From contig JABIRP010000295.1 of NCBI GenBank assembly GCA_018699735.1, forward strand, positions 1 to 37,689: a stretch of DNA of 37,689 nt, written 5' to 3'. Below the pieces are notes generated by a model that was given only the letters and a program-made list of their open reading frames with translations, searched no databases and was not told where the DNA came from. A program made the translations under genes and the position numbers. The DNA is from Rhodospirillaceae bacterium (lineage in GTDB: Bacteria; Pseudomonadota; Alphaproteobacteria; Thalassobaculales; Thalassobaculaceae). This document shows, piece by piece, positions 7,180 through 16,816 of this stretch. The first letter of the stretch is position 1; the number at the start of each line of letters is the position of its first letter.

Positions 7180-10100
7180 CTACTTCTTGCGAGCCCCACC
7201 AGTGGGTTTCTTAGCAGTAGTTTTCTTAGCTGTGGTTTGCTTAGCTGTGGTTTGCTTGGCGGCAGCTTTCTTAGCTGGAGCCTTCGCAGTTGGCGCCTTC
7301 TTGGCCGCTGTCTTTTTCGCGACTGTCTTTTTCGCAACCGTCTGTTTCGCTACTACTTTTTTCACCGCTGCTTTCTGCGCCGCTGCCTTTGATTTGCGCT
7401 CACCGCGTCCAGTTCCGAGTTTTTGGCCGGCATGCAGGGTCAAGGCTTGATCGACGAGCTCTGCCTGCTCTCGTTGATGGCGTGAAAAGCTGCCGGTCGC
7501 CGGTGCTGCTGCTTCCGGCCGACCGGCATAGATCGGTCGCTTGCAGGCACCGTCCAACTCGATCAACACATCTTCCAGGCGCCGATCCAGGAACGACCAG
7601 GATCCCATGTTCCACGGCTCTTCCTGGCACCAGACGACCTCGGCCTGCGGGAACCGCGCTAGCTCTTCCAGCAAGGCCCTACGCGGGAACGGATAGATCT
7701 GTTCCAACCGCAAGAAAAAGACATCCTTGATGCCGCGCTTGGCCCGCTCTTCGTAAAGATCGTAGTAGACCTTGCCGGTACACAGCACGACGCGCTTCAC
7801 ATCCTTGTCGTCGCAGAGTACCTCATTATCGTACATCACCCGATGGAAGGTCGTGCCCTCACCCATCTCCGCCAGGCTCGACACACAGAGTTTGTGACGC
7901 AACAAGGACTTCGGTGTCATGATAATCAGCGGCTTGCGGAATTCGCGGCGCATCTGGCGGCGCAGCACGTGGAAATAACTGCCCGGCGTCGAGCAGTTGA
8001 CGACCTGCATGTTGTCTTCGCCGCAGAGCTGGAGGTAACGCTCAAGACGGGCAGAGGAATGCTCCGGGCCTTGGCCTTCATAACCGTGTGGCAATAGCAT
8101 CACCAAACCCGACATGCGCAACCACTTGTGCTCGCCAGAGCTGATGAATTGGTCGACGATCATCTGGGCACCGTTGGCGAAATCGCCGAACTGCGCCTCC
8201 CACATGATCAACGCGTTCGGCTCGGCTTGACTGAAACCATACTCGAACCCGAGCACCGAGGCCTCCGACAGCGGGCTGTCGATGACCTCGTAGTGTTCCT
8301 GCTTCTCGCGAAGGTTATTCAGCGGTTCATAGCGGCGCTCAGACTCTTGGTCGACCCAGACCGAATGGCGCTGGGAGAACGTGCCCCGACCGCAATCCTG
8401 GCCACTGAGGCGAACCGAATTGCCCTCGGCCAACAACGATCCAAAGGCGAGTGCTTCACCGGTTGACCAGTCAATCCCCTCACCGGTTTCGATCGCCTGG
8501 CGTTTTTGATCCAAAACCCGCTGAAGCTTGCGATTGATCGTTAAGCCCTCTGGAACTTCACAGAGCTTTTGTCCGATCTGGCGCAAATCCTTGATCGGTA
8601 CTGCGGTCGAGCCCCGGCGCTCGTCGCCAAAGGCAGCCTTCATTCCGGACCACTGACCTTCCAGCCAGTCAGCTTTGTTCGGCTTGTAGGCCATGCCGGC
8701 TTCGAACTCTATATTCAAGGTCTCGTTCTGCTCTGAAACCATGCCATCGGCCAGCTCGCGGGTGAGTGTCCCCTCGGCGATGAGCTTCTCGGCATAAACT
8801 TGCCGGGTCGTGGGGTGGCCACCAATTTTCTTGTACATCAGTGGATTGGTGAACATCGGCTCGTCGCCTTCGTTATGCCCGAAGCGGCGATAGCAGATCA
8901 TGTCAAAGACCACGTCGACACCGAATTCCTGGCGGAACTCGATAGCAATGCGAGCTGCGTGCACGACGGCTTCCGGGTCATCGCCGTTCACGTGGAAAAT
9001 TGGCGCCATGACCATCTTGGCGACATCCGTCGGATACGGCGAGGATCGGGAATAATGCGGCGCCGTGGTGAACCCAATCTGGTTGTTGACGATCACATGG
9101 ATCGTGCCGCCGACCTGGTATCCACGCAATTCAGAGAAATCGAAGACTTCCGCCACCACACCTTGGCCAGCAAAGGCGGCGTCGCCATGCAGCAGGATGC
9201 CAAGGACTTTCTTGCGTTCCGGATCATTACGCTGCGCCTGTTTGGCGCGCACCCGGCCAATGACCACCGGGTTGACGATTTCCAAATGCGAGGGATTGGC
9301 GTTCAAAGTCAGATGAACGTTCTTTCCGTCAAACTCCCGGTCCGAGGACACACCCTGGTGGTATTTGACGTCTCCAGAGGTACCGAGGTCTTCTGGGTTT
9401 GCCGGATTGCCAAGAAACTCCGAGATGATCGCGCGGAACGGCTTATCCATGAAATTGTGCAGCACGTTCAGTCGGCCGCGATGCGACATGCCGACGACCA
9501 CTTCCTCTAGACCAAGCTGACTGCCACGCTTGAGGATCTGTTCTAGGGCCGGGATCGCGCTTTCACCGCCGTCGAGACCAAAGCGTTTGGTGCCGACGTA
9601 TTTGACGCCGAGGAATTTTTCAAAACACTCGGCCGCAGTCAGACGTTCAAGGATGGCCTGCTTGCCGCGCGGCGTAAAATCGGTCTGATTGCGGACCCCT
9701 TCAATGCGCTCTTGAATCCAAGCTTTTTGGGCCGGGTCCTGGATGTGCATGAACTCGACACCGATCGTGCCGCAATAGGTCCCCTCCAAAACTTCCATGA
9801 TCTGGGTAAGCGTAGCGGTCTCAAGACCGAGCACCATGTTGATAAAGATCGGTCGATCCCAATCTTCGTCTCCGAACCCGTACTGAGCGGGATCAAGTTC
9901 GGGGTGATAGGTCGGTTCCTGCAATCCCAGTGGATCAAGTTTGGCTTTGAGATGACCGCGGATCCGGTAGGCGCGGATCAACATAATGGCGCGAAGTGAA
10001 TCGAGGGTGGCGGCGCGAACATCGGCGGCCGACAGGTCGCCACGACCCACCTGACCCCGGGCGACGTCCTCGACACCCTCGGCCTCGGCGACCATGTCTT

Positions 10101-10320
10101 CGTCCTGCTGGCCGATAACCCGAGTGCCGCGCGGGGCCCAACTCGGCCCGCGGTTGTCGTTTACAAGGGTCGGCAGATCATCCTGAAGCGCGTCGAAATA
10201 GGCACGCCATTGTTCGTCCACCAGGGCTGGATTTTCCAGGTACCGCTCGTAGAGCTCTGCAATGAACGGCGCATTTGCGCCGGTCAGGAATGTGCCCGTG
10301 TCGTCGAATTGGGTCGCCAT
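7180..10320 (-). CDS. sucA: 2-oxoglutarate dehydrogenase E1 with basic C-terminal tail
   Basis: This thiamine-diphosphate enzyme decarboxylates 2-oxoglutarate and succinylates the lipoyl group of SucB. The start has a strong site (AGGAGGGG) and the usual N-terminal segment FIAELYERYLENP that docks to E2. TPP-binding elements are HGDAAFAGQG and VNNQIGFTT; the C-terminal half has LLPHGYEGQGPEHSSARLER and ends normally with RHQREQAELVDQAL. The protein is 1046 residues. Its last ~79 residues (968-1046) are an extra tail made almost only of Lys, Ala, Thr, Gln and Val in five-residue steps such as AKKTT and AKQTT, like histone H1 tails. It is in frame with the normal domain and precedes a short gap to sucB, so it appears to be real coding sequence. 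The tail's role is unknown. Confidence 0.97.
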   Translation of the reverse strand: MATQFDDTGTFLTGANAPFIAELYERYLENPALVDEQWRAYFDALQDDLPTLVNDNRGPSWAPRGTRVIGQQDEDMVAEAEGVEDVARGQVGRGDLSAADVRAATLDSLRAIMLIRAYRIRGHLKAKLDPLGLQEPTYHPELDPAQYGFGDEDWDRPIFINMVLGLETATLTQIMEVLEGTYCGTIGVEFMHIQDPAQKAWIQERIEGVRNQTDFTPRGKQAILERLTAAECFEKFLGVKYVGTKRFGLDGGESAIPALEQILKRGSQLGLEEVVVGMSHRGRLNVLHNFMDKPFRAIISEFLGNPANPEDLGTSGDVKYHQGVSSDREFDGKNVHLTLNANPSHLEIVNPVVIGRVRAKQAQRNDPERKKVLGILLHGDAAFAGQGVVAEVFDFSELRGYQVGGTIHVIVNNQIGFTTAPHYSRSSPYPTDVAKMVMAPIFHVNGDDPEAVVHAARIAIEFRQEFGVDVVFDMICYRRFGHNEGDEPMFTNPLMYKKIGGHPTTRQVYAEKLIAEGTLTRELADGMVSEQNETLNIEFEAGMAYKPNKADWLEGQWSGMKAAFGDERRGSTAVPIKDLRQIGQKLCEVPEGLTINRKLQRVLDQKRQAIETGEGIDWSTGEALAFGSLLAEGNSVRLSGQDCGRGTFSQRHSVWVDQESERRYEPLNNLREKQEHYEVIDSPLSEASVLGFEYGFSQAEPNALIMWEAQFGDFANGAQMIVDQFISSGEHKWLRMSGLVMLLPHGYEGQGPEHSSARLERYLQLCGEDNMQVVNCSTPGSYFHVLRRQMRREFRKPLIIMTPKSLLRHKLCVSSLAEMGEGTTFHRVMYDNEVLCDDKDVKRVVLCTGKVYYDLYEERAKRGIKDVFFLRLEQIYPFPRRALLEELARFPQAEVVWCQEEPWNMGSWSFLDRRLEDVLIELDGACKRPIYAGRPEAAAPATGSFSRHQREQAELVDQALTLHAGQKLGTGRGERKSKAAAQKAAVKKVVAKQTVAKKTVAKKTAAKKAPTAKAPAKKAAAKQTTAKQTTAKKTTAKKPTGGARKK
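7183..7419 (-). repeat. 15-bp-periodic tract coding the Lys/Ala tail of SucA
   Basis: The DNA coding for SucA residues 968-1046 repeats with a 15-base step, five codons of the AKQTT / AKKTT / AKKTV type. The clearest near-identical copies lie at about 7200-7262. Stepwise growth by slippage or unequal recombination is the likely origin. Because the period is a multiple of three, length changes would keep the frame. Confidence 0.8.
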
Positions 10321-10436
10321 TCGCCCCTCCTGTCAGTCCCGATACCCACTCAAATACGGGAAAAGAGTAGGCGAAGCCCACTCACTTGAACATAAGGTTA
10401 AACCACGGGCCCCTTTATGTCGAACCAAGTTCGCAT

Positions 10437-10475
10437 AAAAAGGACGGAACCTTTTGATTCCGCCCTCTTTTTCGT
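10437..10475 (-). terminator. Rho-independent terminator after sucD
   Basis: On the minus strand GGGCGGAA pairs with TTCCGTCC (one G-U pair) around a short loop, followed by TTTTT. It lies directly after the sucD stop and before sucA. Transcription from mdh-sucCD may therefore end or be reduced here, and sucA probably has its own promoter in the gap to 10320. Confidence 0.75.
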
Positions 10476-10480
10476 ATCGA

Positions 10481-11356
10481 TCAGCCCTTCATCGCCTCGA
10501 GCATTGTCTCGCCCAAAGCCGCCGGCGAGTCCGAAACCAGCATGCCGGCCGATCGCATGGCTTCCTGTTTCGATTCGGCCGTCCCCTGGCCACCGGAGAT
10601 GATCGCACCGGCGTGGCCCATGCGTTTGCCCGGAGGTGCGGTGACACCGGCAATGAAACCGGCAACCGGCTTTTTGACTTTGGATTGCTTGATGAACTCC
10701 GCGGCCTCCTCCTCGGCCGTGCCGCCAATTTCACCGATCATGATGATGCCTTCGGTCTCATCGTCGCCAAGGAACATGTCCAGACAATCGATGAAGTTGG
10801 TACCGTTAACTGGGTCGCCGCCGATACCGATGCAGGTTGTCTGGCCTAGCCCGGCAGCCGTAGTCTGGGCCACCGCTTCGTAAGTCAAAGTCCCCGACCG
10901 CGAGACGATGCCGATCTTGCCGCGCTTGTGGATATGGCCCGGCATAATCCCGATCTTGCATTCGTCGGGCGTAATGACGCCCGGGCAGTTCGGGCCAACA
11001 AGACGGCTACCGGAGCCGGCAAGCACGCGCTTGACCTTGACCATGTCGATCACCGGGATGCCCTCGGTGATACAGATGATCAACGGAACTTCCGCATCCA
11101 GCGCTTCCAGGATCGAGTCGGCCGCGAATGGCGGTGGGACATAGATGACACTGGCATTGGCGCCGGTTTTGGCAACCGCATCATGCACGCTGTCGAAAAC
11201 CGGCAAGTTCAAATGGGTTTGTCCCCCTTTGCCCGGGGTCACACCGCCGACCATCTTGGTGCCATAGGCAATCGCCTGTTCGGAATGGAAGGTGCCCTGA
11301 CTGCCGGTGAAACCCTGACAGATGACCTTCGTGTCTTTATTGACCAGGACCGCCAT
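10481..11356 (-). CDS. sucD: Succinyl-CoA synthetase alpha subunit
   Basis: With SucC it converts succinyl-CoA to succinate while making ATP or GTP. The 291-residue protein has the CoA-binding start [20 protein letters not shown] and, near residue 248, the phosphorylated histidine in [17 protein letters not shown]. Length is normal. Its ATG overlaps the sucC stop by one base (TGATG), so translation is coupled and the subunits are made in equal amounts. A terminator follows the stop codon and separates it from sucA. Confidence 0.97.
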   Translation of the reverse strand: MAVLVNKDTKVICQGFTGSQGTFHSEQAIAYGTKMVGGVTPGKGGQTHLNLPVFDSVHDAVAKTGANASVIYVPPPFAADSILEALDAEVPLIICITEGIPVIDMVKVKRVLAGSGSRLVGPNCPGVITPDECKIGIMPGHIHKRGKIGIVSRSGTLTYEAVAQTTAAGLGQTTCIGIGGDPVNGTNFIDCLDMFLGDDETEGIIMIGEIGGTAEEEAAEFIKQSKVKKPVAGFIAGVTAPPGKRMGHAGAIISGGQGTAESKQEAMRSAGMLVSDSPAALGETMLEAMKG

Positions 11357-12552
11357 CAGGCTGCCTCCTTCACCGCTTTGACGATTTTCTCGGCCGCATC
11401 GCCGAGGTTGTCGGCCGACGTGATCGCCAAACCGGAATCTGCCAGGATTTGCTTGCCCTGTTCAACGTTGGTGCCCTCCAGACGGACCACCAGGGGCACG
11501 TGCAAGCTGACCTCCTTGGCCGCCGCCACCACGCCCTCGGCAATGATGTCGCAGCGCATAATACCTCCGAAGATATTAACCAGGATGCCCTCGACATTTG
11601 GGTCGGACATGATGAGCTTGAAAGCAGCGGTCACCCGCTCTTTGGTGGCACCGCCACCAACATCCAGGAAGTTGGCCGGTTCGGACCCATAAAGCTTGAT
11701 GATGTCCATTGTTGCCATCGCCAAGCCGGCGCCATTGACCATGCATCCGATCTGGCCGTCGAGTTTGACGTAGTTGAGTTCGTGCTTGGCAGCCTCGAGT
11801 TCGGCCGGGTCTTCCTCGTCCTCGTCGCGCATTTCTTCCACGTCCGCATGCCGGAACAATGCGTTGTCGTCAAAATTCATCTTGGCGTCGAGCGCGATGA
11901 CCTCGCCGGCACCGGTAATGACCAGCGGATTGACCTCAACCATCGAGGCATCAAGTTCGATAAACGCTTTGTACATTGCAGCCAAAAACTTCACGGCGGC
12001 GCCGATCTGCTTACCTTCCAACCCCAGCGCGAAGGCGATCCGGCGACCGTGGTGCGGTTGCAGACCGGTAACCGGGTCGATCGGAATGGTGATGATCTTT
12101 TCTGGAGTGTTGTGCGCGACCTCCTCGATCTCCATGCCGCCTTCAGTCGACGCCATAACCGTAACCCGGCTGGAAGCGCGATCCACAAGTAGGCTCAAAT
12201 ACAGCTCACGGGCAATATCGCAGCCATCCTCTATATAGATGCGCTTGACCTCTTTGCCAGCCGGCCCGGTTTGCTTGGTGACCAGGATAGAGCCCAGCAT
12301 TTCACCAGCACTGGCGCTGACATCTTCGAGGGATTTGACGACACGAACACCACCTTGGCCGTCCTCATTGCCCTTGAAGCGCCCGGCACCCCGGCCACCC
12401 GCGTGGATTTGGGATTTGACCACCCAGACCGGTCCGCCCAGTTCGCCCGCAACCTTGGCCGCCTCATCCGCGGTATAGGCGACGCCGCCCTTGGGCACCG
12501 GCACCCCGAATTTCGCCAAGAGCTGTTTGGCTTGATATTCATGAATGTTCAT
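11356..12552 (-). CDS. sucC: Succinyl-CoA synthetase beta subunit
   Basis: This is the ATP-grasp, nucleotide-binding subunit of succinyl-CoA synthetase. The 398-residue protein begins with the hallmark [16 protein letters not shown]. It has the ATP-grasp lysine segment [18 protein letters not shown] and the metal/phosphate region [26 protein letters not shown] spread over the second half of that domain. The C-terminal ligase part contains [14 protein letters not shown] and [10 protein letters not shown], which meet SucD. GGGGATCC before the ATG is a usable ribosome binding site. It lies 53 bp after mdh and overlaps sucD by one base. Confidence 0.97.
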   Translation of the reverse strand: MNIHEYQAKQLLAKFGVPVPKGGVAYTADEAAKVAGELGGPVWVVKSQIHAGGRGAGRFKGNEDGQGGVRVVKSLEDVSASAGEMLGSILVTKQTGPAGKEVKRIYIEDGCDIARELYLSLLVDRASSRVTVMASTEGGMEIEEVAHNTPEKIITIPIDPVTGLQPHHGRRIAFALGLEGKQIGAAVKFLAAMYKAFIELDASMVEVNPLVITGAGEVIALDAKMNFDDNALFRHADVEEMRDEDEEDPAELEAAKHELNYVKLDGQIGCMVNGAGLAMATMDIIKLYGSEPANFLDVGGGATKERVTAAFKLIMSDPNVEGILVNIFGGIMRCDIIAEGVVAAAKEVSLHVPLVVRLEGTNVEQGKQILADSGLAITSADNLGDAAEKIVKAVKEAA

Positions 12553-12605
12553 GGATCCCCGTCTTTCTCATGCTGTCACGGTTTCGTTCACGCCACCACG
12601 CTGGA

Positions 12606-13562
<957 letters not shown>

Positions 13563-13610
13563 CTATTAATCCTCCGTGACGGATCTGCGTGATGCGGCCA
13601 TGGTAAATCG

Positions 13611-13651
13611 AAAACCGCCAATTACCACGCCTTGGATCTTGCGGGCGGTTT
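13611..13651 (-). terminator. Possible terminator or leader hairpin upstream of mdh
   Basis: AAACCGCC at 13612-13619 and GGCGGTTT at 13644-13651 are perfect inverted copies around a 24-base loop, and the minus strand continues with a short T run. It could end the transcript of the unknown gene at 13687-14775 or shape the mdh leader. The large loop makes this a weak call. Confidence 0.35.
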
Positions 13652-13686
13652 AGCGCGAAATACGATTTCGGGCAAGGTCGGGCACT

Positions 13687-14775
13687 TTAAGCGGCGGCGC
13701 GGGCACTCGGAAGTTCAACGCTCGGCGCATCCAGTTCAACCTGCATCAAGCGGTCCAAACCGGGTTTGATGTCACTCATCATGAAATCCGCACGCTTGAC
13801 CGGGGCCCCGCCACCGTTGGGGAACTTCTCTTCCCATTCATACATTTTGACCGTCAGACCGGCGACCACCTCGGCCAATGAGGCTTGGTGCTCTTCGATC
13901 AGATGTCGCACGCCATTGAATGTTCTGGGCGTGACCGCATCCCAGTCTATCGACGTGTTCTTGTCGAAATTCTCAAACCGCGCCGAGACTCGGGCCGCCA
14001 CGTCACGAATAATTATAATCATTCGTTTCAACTGATCGCAGAGCGGCTTGTCATTACTCATGTAGGAATTCACAACCACTTCTTCGATCCAGCCGGTAAG
14101 TTTGTTTAAACTGGGAATCACACTGGCGAAGTAACCGCGATAATAGGCGAGCGACAGAAACACGTCGCCAAACCCATCCAACATATTGGGCAAGTCGTCG
14201 AGATCGACCTTTAATCCATCGGACAATAAGACCAGACGTTGGCGCACCGCATCTGCGTCTGGATTGGAAATCAATTCAATCAGTTGTTTGGGATCTTCTA
14301 GCGTCGGGCCGCCTTTTTCACCGTAGAGAAAATTAATGAGGGGACGTGTCAGGCCCCGCATATGGACGAGCAGCTCGCGCCGTTTGCTCTCGGTCAAGCT
14401 GAAAGCGTCCTGCTGGTCGACCTTGATGCCTACATCGCGGAGCGCCCGGCGAACCGAATAGCAATCGAACGCCGGTAGGGCTGCGAGCTTACGGATGATC
14501 GAAAGATCATGCTCAATCGTTCCTCTGTCGCTTTCGGCGCCAAAATATTTCGGCACATCGTCAAAATCGATCTGCGCGCTGCCAAGTTCACGCGCGCGGT
14601 AAAGTTCGATCTTGATGTCCAATCGCACATTTCGAACCAGACGCGCACGTCTAAGCGACCGATTTTCCAACGGCATAAGAAGTAACGGCAGAGTATGGAT
14701 CGAATCCCGATCGAAATCGGTGATGATCGAGTTGGCCTCGTCCTCGGCATCCGGTGTTACGGCATCCATTACCAT
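13687..14775 (-). CDS. Conserved-looking unknown protein, 362 residues
   Basis: I place the start at the ATG at 14775, six bases after GGGG; a GTG at 14787 in the same frame is possible. I do not recognise a family. The protein is soluble and mostly helical, with no signal peptide or membrane segment. It is rich in charged residues, with Asp-rich stretches such as SAQIDFDDVPKYFG and LKVDLDDLPNMLDGFGDVF. A segment near the middle, LSLAYYRGYFASVIPSLNKLTGWIEEVV, looks like a packed helix pair. The C-terminal part (VRHLIEEHQASLAEVVAGLTVKMYEWEEKF) could form a coiled coil. It sits between zapE and mdh on the same strand behind an AT-rich 111-bp gap that likely holds its promoter. Codon use and composition look like its neighbours. 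No function is proposed. Confidence 0.75.
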   Translation of the reverse strand: MVMDAVTPDAEDEANSIITDFDRDSIHTLPLLLMPLENRSLRRARLVRNVRLDIKIELYRARELGSAQIDFDDVPKYFGAESDRGTIEHDLSIIRKLAALPAFDCYSVRRALRDVGIKVDQQDAFSLTESKRRELLVHMRGLTRPLINFLYGEKGGPTLEDPKQLIELISNPDADAVRQRLVLLSDGLKVDLDDLPNMLDGFGDVFLSLAYYRGYFASVIPSLNKLTGWIEEVVVNSYMSNDKPLCDQLKRMIIIIRDVAARVSARFENFDKNTSIDWDAVTPRTFNGVRHLIEEHQASLAEVVAGLTVKMYEWEEKFPNGGGAPVKRADFMMSDIKPGLDRLMQVELDAPSVELPSARAAA

Positions 14776-14886
14776 CCACGTCCCCACACATTAATTGTAC
14801 ACAATCTAAATGAATTTTACCCAAATTCTAAGAAAATAATCCCGTAATGATACGTATGAACCAAAGGATAGTCTCATCAGTGCGGG

Positions 14887-16011
14887 TCACTCTCGGCGCG
14901 AGGCCTCAATGTAATCGATCGATTGCATATCGATCAGGCGAGAGACCGTGCGCTCAAATTCAAAGCCCCAGTCGTCGCCGGACTGCAACTCGTTCGGTAG
15001 AGCCGCAGCTGAGGCGACCAAATTGATTTTGCCGTCATAGAGAGTGTCAATCAGGACGATAAACCGTCGAGCTTCGTCGCGTCTGTCACTATCAAGGATC
15101 GGAATATCTGAGAGAACGATGGTGTCGTAGCACTTGGCGATTTCCAAATAATCCCCCGGCCCCAGGGGCACCGCGCAAAGGTCCGCAAAGCTGAACCGGG
15201 CAACACCCTCCGCAGCCATGGGCACGGGAATGATCCGCCCCCGAAAGTCAATCGCATCAGGCGCCGCCGGTGCACCCTCGGTCAGATCGTGAAAGGCAAA
15301 GTCCAATTTTGCATCGGCCTCGGCACCGCCTGGCACATGGTAAACCTCCATGCCCTTCAGCTTCTCCAGACGATAATCGGTTTCCCCTGACAGTTCGACC
15401 AGATCCATCCGCTGTTTCAGGATGTCGATGAAGGGCAGAAACAAGTCACGCTGCAGCCCACCTTTGTAAAGGTCGTCCGGCTCTCTGTTCGAGGTTGCGA
15501 CGACCACCACACCTTGTTCGAACATCGCGGTAAAGAGCCGTGAGAGCACCATCGCATCGGCTATGTCCCGGACCTCGAACTCATCGAAACAAAGCAGCCA
15601 GGCATCATCGGCCAGGCGCCGCGCGGTCGGCCGGATGGGCTCGGCGGTGCGGCTGACTTTGTTGGACTGACGCCACTCGTGGATCAGCTTATGCGCTTCC
15701 TGCATGAACTCGTGGAAATGGATCCGGCGCTTGCGTTCGACCGGCGCGGCTTCAAAAAACAGATCCATCACCATGGACTTGCCCCGCCCGACGGAACCAT
15801 GGATGTAGACCCCGTTCGGCGGCGGCGCCACCGTCCGGCGGCTCAGACCCAGCCGCGCGACCAGCCCGCCGGTATGGGCATGCGGGCGATAACCTTGCAA
15901 GTCCTCGTGCAGACGTTCCAGAGATTGAATGGCAGATAATTGCACTGGGTCGCGCGTAATCTCGCCGGCCTCGACCAGCGCTTCATACCGCTCCAGTGGA
16001 TTTCCGCTCAT
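14887..16011 (-). CDS. zapE: ZapE / AFG1-family cell-division ATPase
   Basis: The frame is open to 16077, but the ATG at 16011 with GGAG before it is the better start, giving 374 residues with the usual N-terminus NPLERYEALVEAGEI. The Walker A motif is HGSVGRGKSM (71-80), the Walker B is LLCFDEFEV, and SNREPDDLYKGGLQRDLFLPFI is a typical AFG1 segment. ZapE in Enterobacteria is an ATPase acting on the FtsZ ring, and AFG1 in mitochondria helps membrane protein turnover; which role applies here cannot be told. Its place just before the unknown gene and mdh matches alphaproteobacterial genomes in which an AFG1 ATPase lies next to mdh-sucCD. The SDR gene upstream ends 26 bp before it. Confidence 0.92.
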   Translation of the reverse strand: MSGNPLERYEALVEAGEITRDPVQLSAIQSLERLHEDLQGYRPHAHTGGLVARLGLSRRTVAPPPNGVYIHGSVGRGKSMVMDLFFEAAPVERKRRIHFHEFMQEAHKLIHEWRQSNKVSRTAEPIRPTARRLADDAWLLCFDEFEVRDIADAMVLSRLFTAMFEQGVVVVATSNREPDDLYKGGLQRDLFLPFIDILKQRMDLVELSGETDYRLEKLKGMEVYHVPGGAEADAKLDFAFHDLTEGAPAAPDAIDFRGRIIPVPMAAEGVARFSFADLCAVPLGPGDYLEIAKCYDTIVLSDIPILDSDRRDEARRFIVLIDTLYDGKINLVASAAALPNELQSGDDWGFEFERTVSRLIDMQSIDYIEASRRE

Positions 16012-16037
16012 GGGCACTCCCGCTGAATGACCACCTC

Positions 16038-16787
16038 TTATCGACCACCACTGGCCATCAGGATGGTGCCGACACAATAGCTCGCCTTGTCGGACAGCAG
16101 CCAGATGATCGCGTCAGCCATTTCCTCAGGCTGTCCAGCACGGCCGATCCGGATGGTCGGGCCGAACTTCTCGATCCGTTTGGCATCACCGGCGGTGGCG
16201 TGAATTTCGGTATCGATCATGCCAGGTGACACCGCGTTGACGCGAATGCCCTCGGCCGCGACCTCTTGAGCCAGACCCCAGGTCCAGGAATCCACCGCAG
16301 CCTTGGAAGCCGCGTAATGCACGAATTCTCCGGGGGCGCCGATGCGGGCCGCGATCGAGGAGAGATTGACGATGGCCCCGCCGGTTCCACCGTTCTTGGT
16401 CGACATCCGCTTCACAGCCTCACGGCAAGCGATCATCACGCCAATCACATTCAGGTTCATCACATCGTGCATCGCGGCACTCGTCATGGCCTCGACCCGA
16501 GTGATTTTGCCAGTGGTTCCGGCGTTGGTAACCAGCCCCTTGACTGGCCCCAACTCGGCCTCGGCCTGCTCGAACAGCGAGATGATATCGGCTTCAACGC
16601 CCATGTCGCCCTGCACTGTGATCGCCTTTCGGCCTAGCGAGCGGATCTTGTCGGCAACAGCCTCGGCCTCAACCTGGCTGCGCGAGTAATTGACGGCCAC
16701 ATCCCAGCCGTCCTCAGCCGCCTTAATTGCCGTCGCCGCCCCAATGCCCCGCGCGGCGCCTGTAACGATGCATAGTCCCTTGCTCAA
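16038..16787 (-). CDS. SDR-family oxidoreductase
   Basis: This 249-residue classical short-chain dehydrogenase has the dinucleotide motif TGAARGIG (9-16), the NAG motif at 88-90, Asn in MNLNVIG (near 111), the serine in NLSSIAA (143-144) and the YAASK catalytic pair (Tyr158, Lys162). The C-terminal end VGTILMASGGR replaces the more usual GxxxxVDGG. The substrate cannot be read from sequence; FabG-like and sugar dehydrogenases share this pattern. It sits between the PhyH oxygenase (29 bp upstream) and zapE on the same strand, so it may be co-transcribed with the oxygenase and act on its product. Confidence 0.88.
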   Translation of the reverse strand: MSKGLCIVTGAARGIGAATAIKAAEDGWDVAVNYSRSQVEAEAVADKIRSLGRKAITVQGDMGVEADIISLFEQAEAELGPVKGLVTNAGTTGKITRVEAMTSAAMHDVMNLNVIGVMIACREAVKRMSTKNGGTGGAIVNLSSIAARIGAPGEFVHYAASKAAVDSWTWGLAQEVAAEGIRVNAVSPGMIDTEIHATAGDAKRIEKFGPTIRIGRAGQPEEMADAIIWLLSDKASYCVGTILMASGGR

Positions 16788-16816
16788 CGAAATCTCCCGC
16801 CCCTAGTTCAGTATTC

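Noticed and set aside
6283-7392. Long plus-strand frame opposite sucB and the end of sucA
   Set aside because: It is antisense to well-supported genes and its product is low-complexity Ser/Leu/Arg, mirroring the repeats of the other strand.
7183-7419. SucA tail as a frameshift artefact
   Set aside because: The tail is in frame with the last family residues, uses a consistent five-codon period and ends in a stop 45 bp before sucB; a frameshift would not give such regular codons.
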